From Cyanobacteria bacterium REEB67 (GTDB taxonomy: Bacteria; Cyanobacteriota; Vampirovibrionia; Obscuribacterales; Obscuribacteraceae): a stretch of 54,918 nt of DNA. The notes below the pieces were generated by a model. That model was not told the origin of the DNA and did no database searches. It saw only the letters and a program-made list of their open reading frames with translations. Position 1 is the stretch's first letter. The number at the start of each line of letters is the position of its first letter. This document shows positions 1 to 7,876 of this stretch, piece after piece. The stretch lies in the NCBI GenBank assembly GCA_018971775.1, contig JAGXAB010000043.1:1-54918 (forward strand), in the 5' to 3' direction. The translations under genes and the position numbers were made by a program.

Positions 1-586
1 ACTTCTCTTCGCCGACCAGCTCGGCGCCCTTGATGCCGTAGTGGTTCTGCATGAAATCATAGGGATTTTCGGTGAGCAGAGCTTCAAGCAAGTTTTGTCC
101 GTGCAGAGCAAAAGCTGTGGCAAATTGAAATTCATGATCGCGAATCAGATCTTCGTAATTGCTGGTGGCAGGTGAGCTCACATAGCCGAAGACCGGGTTG
201 TAGAGGAAGAGTTTTTCGCCGTTCATTTTTGCCTGGCCGCCATCGAAACGCTTGGCACCGCCGCTGATTTCGATTGAAATCTTGTTGGGCTTTTCGACTG
301 AAACTTTGTAGGTTGCTTTATGACTCTCTTTGCCGTTTTTGCCTTCGCGCTCCATAGTCGTTGCGAAGGATTTCAATCCGGCATAAAAGTCGGAGACTTT
401 ATGCAAAATGGCATCGGCTTTTGCATCCATCTTCAGCTCGACTTTGAGTTCCGGGCTGGTTTCCTTGGCCGCTGCATCAGAAGAGACCGGTGCGGGGGCG
501 GCTGCGGTGTCGGCAAAAGCCGGCATGAGCGCTACATTGCCCAGGAGCGATAAGCCAAGAGCTAGAGCTGGAGCGTGGATTTTCAT
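1..586 (-). CDS. Exported DUF2092-like protein (3' end outside window)
   Basis: The frame stays open from an ATG at 584-586 to the left edge, giving the first 195 residues; the C-terminus lies outside. Residues 1-25 are a signal peptide (MKIHAPALALGLSLLGN, cleaved near AFA-DT), so the product is exported. The mature part starts with an Ala/Pro-rich linker. It then has a stretch like DUF2092/LolA-type periplasmic proteins: DAILHKVSDFYAGLKSF, followed by VEKPNKISIEI and a segment ending NGEKLFLYNP. DUF2092 proteins have no established biochemical role. In some genomes this fold is fused to a redoxin domain, which could be checked in the missing part. No operon partner is visible. The family assignment rests on these motifs only. 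Confidence 0.75.
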   Translation of the reverse strand, partial: MKIHAPALALGLSLLGNVALMPAFADTAAAPAPVSSDAAAKETSPELKVELKMDAKADAILHKVSDFYAGLKSFATTMEREGKNGKESHKATYKVSVEKPNKISIEISGGAKRFDGGQAKMNGEKLFLYNPVFGYVSSPATSNYEDLIRDHEFQFATAFALHGQNLLEALLTENPYDFMQNHYGIKGAELVGEEK

Positions 587-760
587 AGTTGTAATATGTC
601 CGCCGTTGGAGATGTGGGGGTATTTTATCCCACAAGATTGATCATTTGGAACTTTTGGCACTTTTAAGTGCTCATTAGTAACGTCCGGCGGCCCAGGCGG
701 CGCCTGGAAGCGGGACAATCGAATTCTGGACCAATCGGGCCGCTTATCGATTGGACAAGT

Positions 761-898
761 ATGGTGGTTTTTATGGTTAACAAAATTGTTTTAGCTGTTT
801 GTACGACAGTCGTTATGGCTGTCTCAGCCAAACTGATCGACTGGTTGAGAGGCAAATTGGAAGACGATGGCAAAGAGAAGAAAATAAAGACAAGATAA
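761..898 (+). CDS. Possible small membrane protein, 45 aa
   Basis: A short frame from ATG 761 (or ATG 773) encodes one hydrophobic segment (KIVLAVCTTVVMAVSAKLI) followed by a charged Lys/Asp/Glu tail, as in many small single-pass membrane proteins. There is no convincing Shine-Dalgarno sequence. The frame stays open upstream to 668, but that part is Arg-rich and unlike a protein start. It lies 27 bp before the next gene on the same strand. I do not recognise a family, and it could be a chance frame. Confidence 0.35.
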   Translation: MVVFMVNKIVLAVCTTVVMAVSAKLIDWLRGKLEDDGKEKKIKTR

Positions 899-925
899 TA
901 GATTACCTAATAAAGGACGTGACTG

Positions 926-1369
926 ATGGTCAGTTTCAGACAATTGTGCATTTCTAGCGGCCTGGCCTTATGCCTTCTGGCCGGCTCATTCGTTGATTCC
1001 GCAGGCCTTGTTCGGGCAGCTGAGAGCGCAGCCTCCAGTCAGGCCGGCAGTCAGGCCGGTACTGAATCTTCGACGGAGGCGTCGGCTAACGGTGCTTCGG
1101 AAGCCGGCCGCGCCTCCGCTAGTGAAGCTGCAACCCAGTCGAGCCGTAGAGCCGTGACACATTCGGCAAGTGAGAGTGGGCTGGTCGGCCGGCCAACTGT
1201 GATCAATCGTTCTAATGTTGGTAGCGAGATACTCCAGGCGGCTGGACAACCTTCGCGCGCAGGCCGGGCCCGCGTCAGCAATACCCGACGCAGAGTGGCC
1301 CGGACGCGCCCTGCTCACTGGAAAACTCAGGTCTGGAACCAGGGCTCAGTCAAAAAATCGACCCGCTAA
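926..1369 (+). CDS. Exported Ser/Ala-rich protein, paralogue 1
   Basis: A 147-residue product with a clear signal peptide (residues 1-31, ending VRAAES), so it is exported. The ATG follows an AAGGACG ribosome site. The mature part is low complexity (Ser, Ala, Gly, Glu), with SQAGSQAG repeats. It ends in a basic tail, RARVSNTRRRVARTRPAHWK, followed by QVWNQ. The next gene has the same plan: signal peptide, Ser-rich body, and an Arg-rich end with a W-N pair. The two look like tandem paralogues. No catalytic motif is present. A structural or surface role is possible but not shown. Confidence 0.65.
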   Translation: MVSFRQLCISSGLALCLLAGSFVDSAGLVRAAESAASSQAGSQAGTESSTEASANGASEAGRASASEAATQSSRRAVTHSASESGLVGRPTVINRSNVGSEILQAAGQPSRAGRARVSNTRRRVARTRPAHWKTQVWNQGSVKKSTR

Positions 1370-1526
1370 AAATTCTCGGTTTTGGGCAGAACTATATGTC
1401 CTGACCACAGTCTTAAGAGACAGAAATGCTCGAAGTGCATAGAGAAATCCAGCCAATCAAAGCCGCTCGGGAACTGCCTCTTCAAAGCTGCGTCCAAGCA
1501 ATAGCATCGTTCAAGAGGGCAAAACA

Positions 1527-2096
1527 ATGTTTAAGGGCGCGCAAATCGGCAGAAGTATGATCCTTTCTGCTCTGGGCTTATCTCTGGCATCGGCGGCGCT
1601 GGCCGCTGAATCGCAGGCTTCCACGATGGCCGGTCGCTCGTCCGGCAGCAGCGCGCAAATGGGGGCGGTGACAGCAGCAGGTGGCCTTAGCGCTTCTGAA
1701 TCAACGACCGAAAATGGCAACAGCTCCAGCAGCGAACGTAGTTCGACCGCCGCTGCTCAAAATAGTTCGATGATGACACCTTTGCCACCGCGCAATTCCA
1801 CGGAACTCAATGTCAAAAATCTACCTGCTAATGGTGGCAGTCCCTTGAGAGGCTCCGCCAACGGCCTTTTCGGCAGCCAGCCGGTGCGAGCGGTTACAGG
1901 TGGCGGTAATGATTTGATTCAGAATAGCGTCAAACCTTATAACGATGATGCTGGCAAGACTCCCGTAGTGACTTCGACAACGACCACAATCAATCGTGCT
2001 TCATCAGTGAGAAGTGCTCCTGCCAATGCCACTGCCGCCAGAGTGCCGCACGCCAGGGTTCAATTTTGGAATCGGACGACAACGAGACACCGCTAA
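1527..2096 (+). CDS. Exported Ser-rich protein, paralogue 2
   Basis: A 189-residue product starting with a signal peptide (SMILSALGLSLASAALAAES, cleaved near residue 27). A Ser/Ala/Asn-rich body follows, then a C-terminal tail PHARVQFWNRTTTRHR that resembles the tail of the preceding gene (HWKTQVWNQ). AGAGGGC lies upstream of the ATG. The stop codon (2094-2096) touches the stop of the convergent sensor-kinase gene, with no spacer and no obvious terminator. No known domain is recognisable. The shared architecture supports a tandem duplication with fast divergence. Confidence 0.65.
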   Translation: MFKGAQIGRSMILSALGLSLASAALAAESQASTMAGRSSGSSAQMGAVTAAGGLSASESTTENGNSSSSERSSTAAAQNSSMMTPLPPRNSTELNVKNLPANGGSPLRGSANGLFGSQPVRAVTGGGNDLIQNSVKPYNDDAGKTPVVTSTTTTINRASSVRSAPANATAARVPHARVQFWNRTTTRHR

Positions 2097-3674
2097 TCAG
2101 CCGGTTTTGAGAAAGATCTTCACTTCCAGTCCGTTTGGCTTTTTATTACCTACTTCCAACCTGCCCTGGCATGCTTCGACGCAGGATTTGACGATCGCCA
2201 ATCCGAGACCAAAGCCCCCACTGCTCCGGTTGCGTGATGCTTCCGGACGATAGAATGGTTCTCCCAGGTGTTTGAGCGCTTCTTCGCTGACGCCCGGTCC
2301 GTTGTCCGACATCGTCAAAATCACCTCATCGCCGATTTGTAGCGCCGATACTTCGATCGGGCCCTGGTTGGCGGCGTATCTGATGCTATTGCGGATGACA
2401 TTGGAGATAGATCGCTCCAGGAGTAATCGATCTCCTGATACTGTTAAATCGGCCGGCACAGCCAATTTGACTGTAGAACCATCAGTGATCTTTGGCAGCA
2501 GACCGTCGAAGAGGGCCTTAAGATTAATGGCCGATGGGTCGGGTGCTTTAGCCTGCATGCCCGCTTTGGAGTAAGCGATCAACTCGGAAACCAGATTGTT
2601 CATTTCTTGCACTTCTTCCCTGATATCGGCGATCTGGCTGCTCTGGCTCTCGCTGGCGTTTTCTTCGAGGAGTTCGAGGGCCAGTTGCAGGCGCGCGATT
2701 GGTGAGAACAGTTCGTGGGAGATGTCGGCTAAAAGCCGTCTTTGAGCAAGTACATAACCTTGCAGTCGTTCGGCCATGATGTCGACGGCCTCGGCCAGAC
2801 GTCCGATTTCATCGGCGCCGTTAGCTTTTATGCGGGTGTCAAATTTGCCCTGGGCGATACTTTCGGTTGCTTGCGTCAGGCGTGAAAGTGCGCTTGTGAT
2901 GCGGAATATGAAAGGCCACCAGAAGAGGATACTGAAGCCGATAACACTGGCAAAAAGCAGACTGACAAATTGGAAATCAAAGAGTAAGTTGGTCCGCAGC
3001 AGATTGTCGCAGGAGGCCAGAAGGATTCCAGGCACTGCATGTCCGATCCCTGGTGAAAAAACGAAGATGCGTGCGCCGATCCAGAAGCGATCCGGATTTT
3101 TTGTGTGAACCATGAAACGGCCCGTGGAATGCAGGAAGACGGAGGCAGGCGGCTCAGGCATAGCAAAGTGATGGTCGGGCCCGTTACCTAAGGGTGGTTT
3201 CGGTCCACCAAAAAAGTGGTGGTGAAATTGATGCGGATCGCCGGGGCCATATCCAAAATTGTCCGGCGGTTCCGGCGGTCCAGGTTGTCTCAAGTCTGGT
3301 CCATCACCGAGGGGACTATGGCTGGGCATCATTGGTGGTGGCGGACCAAGGCGGTCGATAACTGCGCTCGGTATGTCTATGGGTTGACCGGCCAATTGCG
3401 TACGGCGGAAATCAAAAATATAAAATTGGGCGTGATAAATCTCGCCGAAGCTTTTCAAAATTTCGTTCCAACTTCCAGGTTTCGAAGCGTGCAACTGGCT
3501 GCTTACGGCTCCGGCAGTCGTCTCGAATCTCTCGCCTAGGGGGCTCTTGAGAGCAGCTTCCCAGCCCAGACCGAACTGAGCGTTGAAGAGGAAAAATGTT
3601 ATCGTCAGCAAAGTGCCCAGATAGAGGATAAGCATCGCCAGCGTTTGAAAGTAGAGTGAAAAACGCAATTTCAT
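2097..3674 (-). CDS. CpxA-like sensor histidine kinase with His/Pro-rich sensor loop
   Basis: A 525-residue membrane kinase. The order is TM1 (about 8-30), a periplasmic loop (31-225), TM2 (about 233-255), HAMP, HisKA with phospho-acceptor His320 in ISHELFSPIARL, and a HATPase with N, G1 (DNGPGV) and G2 (GFGLGLAIV) boxes. The H-box resembles CpxA/BaeS. The sensor loop contains an unusual insert (about 111-178) rich in Pro, His, Gly and Asp, including QFHHHFF and PDHHF, which could bind metal. The start ATG overlaps the upstream regulator stop by 4 bp, so the two form an operon. With a divergent LTxxQ protein alongside, an envelope-stress or metal-sensing role is likely. Confidence 0.9.
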   Translation of the reverse strand: MKLRFSLYFQTLAMLILYLGTLLTITFFLFNAQFGLGWEAALKSPLGERFETTAGAVSSQLHASKPGSWNEILKSFGEIYHAQFYIFDFRRTQLAGQPIDIPSAVIDRLGPPPPMMPSHSPLGDGPDLRQPGPPEPPDNFGYGPGDPHQFHHHFFGGPKPPLGNGPDHHFAMPEPPASVFLHSTGRFMVHTKNPDRFWIGARIFVFSPGIGHAVPGILLASCDNLLRTNLLFDFQFVSLLFASVIGFSILFWWPFIFRITSALSRLTQATESIAQGKFDTRIKANGADEIGRLAEAVDIMAERLQGYVLAQRRLLADISHELFSPIARLQLALELLEENASESQSSQIADIREEVQEMNNLVSELIAYSKAGMQAKAPDPSAINLKALFDGLLPKITDGSTVKLAVPADLTVSGDRLLLERSISNVIRNSIRYAANQGPIEVSALQIGDEVILTMSDNGPGVSEEALKHLGEPFYRPEASRNRSSGGFGLGLAIVKSCVEACQGRLEVGNKKPNGLEVKIFLKTG

Positions 3675-4399
3675 CCGGGATTGTCACCACTCTGCACGAG
3701 CATGTATCCCACGGATCTCACCGTGCGAATTAATTTGGGGTTTTTCGAATCGTCGCCGAGTTTTTTGCGCAGAGCCGAAATATGTACATCGATGGAGCGA
3801 TCATAGGCGTCATAGTTGCGATCGCGAATCTCGTTGAGCAATTGTTCTCTGGTCTTGATCCGGCCTTTTGATTGAGCGAGGACGACGAGCAGATCGAATT
3901 CAACTGGTGTTAGAGCAACCAGCTCATGATCGTAGACAACAGAGCGGGTCAGTAGTTTTATTTGCAATTTGTCGATGATAATTTCCGTTTCCGAATTGCC
4001 TGCTGTCGATTGGGCGGTTCGGGTGGTGCGACGTAAAACCGCTCGCAGCCTGGCCAGTAGTTCGCGCGGCGAAAATGTCTTGGGTAGGTAATCATCCGCT
4101 CCGATCTCGAGACCGACAATGCGATCGGTTTCGTCTCCGAGAGCTGTAAGCATCAAGACCGGTACCTGGGAAAAATCTCGCAGTCGACGCAGCACATCGA
4201 AACCGTCTCCGCCTCCGGGCAGCATCACATCCAGAATAATCGCGTCGAAACTTTGCTCGGCGCTCACCTTGAGCGCCGTGTCTCCGTCATGTACGGCTCG
4301 AATATCAAAACCATAGCGTTGCAGGTAGTCGGTAATCAATCGGCAAAACTTGATGTCATCATCCACGATTAATAGTTTTTGGCGGCTGCGCTCTTCCAA
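3671..4399 (-). CDS. CpxR-like OmpR-family response regulator
   Basis: A 242-residue two-domain regulator. The receiver domain holds the acidic pair IVDDD, phospho-acceptor Asp57 (AIILDVMLP) and the conserved Lys in YLPKTFSP. The C-terminal winged helix matches the OmpR/PhoB family (LTPVEFDLLVVLAQSKGRI, then SIDVHISALRKKLGDD and VGYMLV). The start is a TTG with GGGAG about 9 bases upstream. It is the first gene of the kinase operon and should be phosphorylated by that kinase. A direct repeat at 4457-4473, next to a divergent promoter-like site, is a candidate binding site. Confidence 0.92.
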   Translation of the reverse strand: MEERSRQKLLIVDDDIKFCRLITDYLQRYGFDIRAVHDGDTALKVSAEQSFDAIILDVMLPGGGDGFDVLRRLRDFSQVPVLMLTALGDETDRIVGLEIGADDYLPKTFSPRELLARLRAVLRRTTRTAQSTAGNSETEIIIDKLQIKLLTRSVVYDHELVALTPVEFDLLVVLAQSKGRIKTREQLLNEIRDRNYDAYDRSIDVHISALRKKLGDDSKNPKLIRTVRSVGYMLVQSGDNPG

Positions 4400-4456
4400 A
4401 TCTTCCAGCTCCCTGAGTTTTGCTCTTACAAGTGTAGGCGATGCGAGTTAAGGCAC

Positions 4457-4507
4457 CTTTACAAATCCTTTAAACAGTTGACGTGGGCCGCATCAATACT
4501 TAACGCA
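4457..4507 (+). promoter_or_regulatory. Candidate response-regulator site and promoter for the LTxxQ gene
   Basis: CCTTTA occurs at 4457-4462 and again at 4468-4473, exactly 11 bp apart in the same orientation, the geometry typical of OmpR-family dimers. On the other strand the half sites read TTTAAAGG and TGTAAAGG, not far from the CpxR GTAAA pattern. A TTGACG (-35-like, 4479-4484) follows at once, with a weak TAACGC 17 bp later. This fits activation of the 4600 gene by the adjacent regulator. It is an inference from sequence geometry. Confidence 0.4.
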
Positions 4508-4599
4508 CTTGCGATTTGATGGTGGTAACGAGCCGACCTGGCGGCGCTGTATTTTCCGAGACGGATGACGCCGTCCTCATTTTACTAAGGAGACTGTCC

Positions 4600-5445
4600 G
4601 TGAATAAATCTTTGTACCGTATCTACCGCAAATGTCTTTTGCCGTCTCTGGTCGTCGGCTCCAGCCTTGCTTTTGGTAATGGTCTGGCTGGAATGGCCGA
4701 GCAGTTTGACTCTACACACCTCAATCCGGATCAACTGGTAGTCGACGAGATCGCTGCAGACCAGGCGGTGGACGATAAAGTCGACCGACCGCGAGGCGAA
4801 AATCAAATGCTACGCAATCAGGTAGCGAGCAATCTGGTCGACTTCAACAAGATTGATGGACTTTTACTGAGCCAGGGTTTTCCCCCGCCCCCACCCTTCG
4901 GACCAGGCGGCTTGGCTGGCGGACCGGGTATACCCGGTGATGGTTGCTCCTCTGGCGGACCAGTCGGTCATGGTGGACCAGGCGGCGGAGGACCCGGCTT
5001 TCCTGGCTTTCCTGGCTTTCCCGGTTTTCCCGGTTTTCCTGGTTTTCCTGGCGGTCCTGGCATGTTTCCGCTGCCTGGTTTTGGTCCAATCATGCTGCCC
5101 CTCGCATCCGTTGATTTGACCGACGAGCAAGTTGAAAAACTAGCGGCGATGCGCACCTCGACCCATGAAAAAGTTGAGCCGATCATGTCTAAGTTGCATT
5201 CCCTGGAGCATGATTTCGTTTTTGCTCTGGCGCAGCCGACAATTAGCAGCGACGAACTGTCCAAGCTGCGTGTTCAGATATCTACCCAAAAACAGGCTCT
5301 TGATGCGCTTTTTACCGACAGTGCCATTAGTTCAGCTCAGCTCTTGACCGCCGAACAACGCAAGCAAATCAAATTGGAAATGAACAGAGTCGCGCTCGGG
5401 CCTCAATTTCGGCGAAAGGAGAAGGGGGATTCGACCGCTAAATAG
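4600..5445 (+). CDS. CpxP/Spy/ZraP-like LTxxQ protein with collagen-like insert
   Basis: The start is GTG 4600, preceded by AAGGAGA at 4587-4593, giving 281 residues; an upstream ATG at 4516 has no such site. The N-terminus is basic then hydrophobic (LLPSLVVGSSLAFGNG), consistent with a signal peptide. The middle is Pro/Gly-rich, with about six GFP repeats near residues 132-150, encoded by a short tandem DNA repeat. The C-terminal helical part carries two LTxxQ motifs, LTDEQ (173-177) and LTAEQ (249-253), the hallmark of periplasmic CpxP/Spy/ZraP chaperone-like proteins. It is divergent from the CpxRA-like operon, as cpxP is in enterobacteria, so it may be both target and modulator of that system. 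Confidence 0.75.
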   Translation: MNKSLYRIYRKCLLPSLVVGSSLAFGNGLAGMAEQFDSTHLNPDQLVVDEIAADQAVDDKVDRPRGENQMLRNQVASNLVDFNKIDGLLLSQGFPPPPPFGPGGLAGGPGIPGDGCSSGGPVGHGGPGGGGPGFPGFPGFPGFPGFPGFPGGPGMFPLPGFGPIMLPLASVDLTDEQVEKLAAMRTSTHEKVEPIMSKLHSLEHDFVFALAQPTISSDELSKLRVQISTQKQALDALFTDSAISSAQLLTAEQRKQIKLEMNRVALGPQFRRKEKGDSTAK

Positions 5446-5535
5446 TGCTCCACATGCCGGATCTGGGTCCAGTCATAGTTTAGTCATGGAAATCGGCCAC
5501 ACTCATGCTATCGCAATTGAGCAGGTGGCCGGCCC

Positions 5536-5745
5536 ATGGACTTCTGGAGTGTAGTACTGATATTCACTTTTGTGGCCGGCATCATGGGCTGGACGATTGT
5601 GCCATTTACTACGGCCGTGACCTGGTATTGCGACTGGCGCGACGGCAATGACATCAACTGGGGCCTCGATACCGCCTTTACTGTCGCTGTGCCTTTTGCC
5701 TGGATGTTTGCCATTTTTGAAATTTGCTTGCTTTATTGTCAGTGA
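5536..5745 (+). CDS. Small two-helix membrane protein, 69 aa
   Basis: Starts at ATG 5536 and encodes two hydrophobic helices (about 3-28 and 47-67) joined by a short polar loop (CDWRDGNDINWG). No family is recognised. The upstream AGCAGGTGG could serve as a weak ribosome site. Codon use looks like that of its neighbours and the gene ends just before the repeat arrays. A small inner-membrane protein is the safest description. Confidence 0.5.
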   Translation: MDFWSVVLIFTFVAGIMGWTIVPFTTAVTWYCDWRDGNDINWGLDTAFTVAVPFAWMFAIFEICLLYCQ

Positions 5746-5774
5746 CTTTCGGCCGTTCCCGGCTCGAATTTTTG

Positions 5775-5956
5775 TTCGATACTTTGCCCTATTCGCCTTT
5801 TTATGGGGCTTCCGGCTGAGAAAAGTATCGAACAAGGGTCTATTTACCGGCCAAAAATTGGCTGTATTATCGAACAAGACTAAAATTACCCGGAAAAATT
5901 GGCTAAATTATCGAACAAGACTAAAGTTACCTGGAAAAATTGGCCGAATTATCGAA
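5775..5956 (-). repeat. TTCGATA phased array A (four direct copies plus one inverted)
   Basis: Read on the minus strand, TTCGATA occurs four times, at plus positions 5950-5956, 5909-5915, 5868-5874 and 5826-5832, with steps of 41, 41 and 42 bp. A fifth copy in the opposite orientation lies at 5775-5781, 51 bp from the last. The spacers of the first units are related to each other (CCAATTTTTCC, GGTAA, TAGTCTTG). Steps of 41-42 bp equal four DNA helix turns. The array lies between convergent genes. The sites are seen directly; their function is unknown. Confidence 0.8.
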
Positions 5957-6039
5957 CGAGGCCTGCACTTCAGGATCAATGTCATTTGAAAATCCGAGAA
6001 CCGAGTGCGCAACATAAAGGGTCAGGCTCGAATCGCTTA

Positions 6040-6181
6040 TTCGATTATTTCGCCCTTTCCTGCAGCCGATTTCTGCCCTGATTCGATAATTAGGGCCAGT
6101 TTTAGGGGCGATTTAAGCACTTGTTCGATAATTTCGCTGGCCAGAGTTCCCATGGGATGCCTACTTTTGCTAGTTATCGAA
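6040..6181 (+). repeat. TTCGATA phased array B (three direct copies plus one inverted)
   Basis: TTCGATT at 6040 and TTCGATA at 6082 and 6124 are spaced exactly 42 bp apart. An inverted copy, TATCGAA, lies at 6175-6181, its centre 51 bp after the last direct copy. This is the architecture of array A in the opposite orientation and of array C at 26.6 kb. Unlike array A, the spacer sequences differ from unit to unit; only the heptamer and its phasing are kept. No protein-coding frame is convincing here. Confidence 0.75.
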
Positions 6182-6282
6182 CAAATTTTGGGTGACCGCT
6201 ATTTTTATTGCTGCGAAAAAGTGTGTGTGTTGTCGCTTGTGCTAAGCTATATAGTAGCCAGCTTTTTTTTCGATTTTCTGGG

Positions 6283-6330
6283 ATAATAAAAGGCTGAAGA
6301 GGCAGCTTAAGCCGCGATCTTCAGCCTTTC
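6283..6330 (-). terminator. Rho-independent terminator of the MoxR/VWA operon
   Basis: AAAGGCTGAAGA (6289-6300) and TCTTCAGCCTTT (6318-6329) form a perfect 12-bp stem around a 17-base loop. On the minus strand the stem is followed by TTTTATTATCC, just after the stop of the 6340-6729 gene. Confidence 0.8.
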
Positions 6331-6339
6331 ACTTTCTGA

Positions 6340-6729
6340 CTAAGATTTCTGAGCCGGTCTCTGAGCCGGTGTCTGAGCCGGTGTCTGAGCCGGTGTCTGA
6401 ACCGGTGTCTGAACCGGATTGGCTGCAGGTTTGTGACTGGTGGTGGTCGCCCCGAGGACGTTAAGTTGCAAGAAAATGCCAGCCAGGATGGCACAAGCGA
6501 TAAAGACGCGCAGGCTGTTGAAGTGCGGTCTGAAGGTAAGAGTGATAGCGCCAACGAGAACAGCCGCCAGGGCGCTCGCTACCAGCCAGTAATTTTCCGG
6601 AATAAAGTCCATGGGCTCGTTGTAGGCATGCCAGGCGGTGACGACGGCGAAGAACAGTCCAGCGCCGGTCAGTAGAGCCAGAGCCAGAGTGGCAAAATCA
6701 ATTTTCATGCTCTTTTGGCTACTCATCAT
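6340..6729 (-). CDS. Small membrane protein with TPAQ-repeat tail
   Basis: A 129-residue product with three hydrophobic segments (about 13-33, 46-66 and 74-95) and a C-terminal tail of repeated TPVQ/TPAQ units, encoded by a 12-bp tandem DNA repeat at about 6350-6418. Its ATG overlaps the stop of the VWA gene (ATGA), so translation is probably coupled. It is the last gene of a MoxR-VWA operon and is followed by a strong terminator. It may anchor or regulate that complex in the membrane. I do not recognise the family. The repeat number is likely to vary between strains. Confidence 0.7.
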   Translation of the reverse strand: MMSSQKSMKIDFATLALALLTGAGLFFAVVTAWHAYNEPMDFIPENYWLVASALAAVLVGAITLTFRPHFNSLRVFIACAILAGIFLQLNVLGATTTSHKPAANPVQTPVQTPAQTPAQTPAQRPAQKS

Positions 6730-7865
6730 TGAAACTCCCGATAGCTGGTCGCTCCGGACTGCAGGACCGGAGCATGCATGCCGATGGCGACTACGTGCAG
6801 ACGAATGTCTTCGCCAAAAAGAGCTTTCATCTCTCCGGCTCCGTAAACGTTTGCTTTGTTGTCTTGACCATCGGTGATCACGAGTATGTCGGCGACATCG
6901 CCGGCGCGCTTGACGGCGCGTACATCGATAACCGCCTGTTTGAGGGCGCCCCAGATATTGGTATCGGCACCGGACGCGGCTGTGGAGAGCAGCTTATCGA
7001 TCAGGGCCTGCGCTTTTTCCGGACTATCGACCAGGTCGAGAGTGTATGGTTGGCCGGCAAAGCCCCGTAGCATATATGTCGCTTCACCGTTGACTGCTTT
7101 GAGCAGGAGACTCACCGTGATGCCGCGCGACCAGTTGTGTCGGGTCAGTCCATCGGACATCGGACCTTCCATGGAGCTCGAGAGATCGAGGGAGATATGT
7201 AGAGTTTTGCGTTCGACCTTTCGCTCGTAGGGCTGCATCACGAGCAGTTCTTCATTGACCAGCGCTCCGTAGAAAAAATCGTCATCCATGATCATTTGCT
7301 CGGGCAAGATCTGATGCATCTGCTCCAGACCGTTCATTGGTACCGGTTCGATGTCGTGGGTTGGGAATAGCGATTTTTCTCGCGTGAAGACTGTATCGAG
7401 GTCCATCTCGATGTCTTCTTGTGTGCCGGCTACAACCAGGACCTGAAGCACATGCGCCGGGACACGGTGCATGATTTCCTTTGCTTTCTGCTCGTCGCTC
7501 ATCTGCGGGAGTTCGTTTACCTTAGCCAGTTTCTCCATCTGGCGGCGGAGCAGCGGGTCTTTTTGCAGCGCCTCTACGACCTTCTGGCGCGCTTTTGCCT
7601 CGGCTTGCGCTCTTTTCTCAGCCTGGCGTTTTGCCTCGGCTTCCTGCGCCTGGCGAAGGGCTTCCAGCTCCTTGGCCCGGCGTGCTTCCTCGGCTGCTTT
7701 CGCTTTGGCTTTCGCCTCGCTGTCGCCCTGATCCTCGCCATCGCCCTTGTCTTTGCCCTTTCCGCCCCCGCCGTTGAGTGCTTTTTGCAAAAGGCGGAAC
7801 AGGAGAAACAGCCACGACAATGCTATGCCCGCCAGGGCGAGCAGTGTGGTTAATGCTATCGACAT
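6726..7865 (-). CDS. VWA-domain protein (MoxR partner)
   Basis: Starts at ATG 7865 with GAGGAG upstream; a longer frame to 8249 only runs inside the ATPase gene. It encodes 379 residues: one N-terminal membrane helix (3-27), a Gly/Lys linker, a long Ala/Glu/Lys/Gln coiled coil (about 50-118), and a C-terminal von Willebrand A domain with the MIDAS motif DLSSS at 227-231 and later VITDGQD. VWA proteins encoded beside MoxR AAA+ ATPases act together in metal-cofactor insertion or complex assembly; the target here is unknown. It lies 11 bp after the ATPase gene and shares a 4-bp overlap with the downstream membrane protein. Confidence 0.88.
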   Translation of the reverse strand: MSIALTTLLALAGIALSWLFLLFRLLQKALNGGGGKGKDKGDGEDQGDSEAKAKAKAAEEARRAKELEALRQAQEAEAKRQAEKRAQAEAKARQKVVEALQKDPLLRRQMEKLAKVNELPQMSDEQKAKEIMHRVPAHVLQVLVVAGTQEDIEMDLDTVFTREKSLFPTHDIEPVPMNGLEQMHQILPEQMIMDDDFFYGALVNEELLVMQPYERKVERKTLHISLDLSSSMEGPMSDGLTRHNWSRGITVSLLLKAVNGEATYMLRGFAGQPYTLDLVDSPEKAQALIDKLLSTAASGADTNIWGALKQAVIDVRAVKRAGDVADILVITDGQDNKANVYGAGEMKALFGEDIRLHVVAIGMHAPVLQSGATSYREFQ

Positions 7866-7876
7866 TGCCGAGCTCC

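Noticed and set aside
5775..6181. TTCGATA arrays as a CRISPR array
   Set aside because: The repeated unit is only about 7-10 bp, spacers in array A are similar to each other, arrays end in an inverted copy, and no cas gene is nearby.
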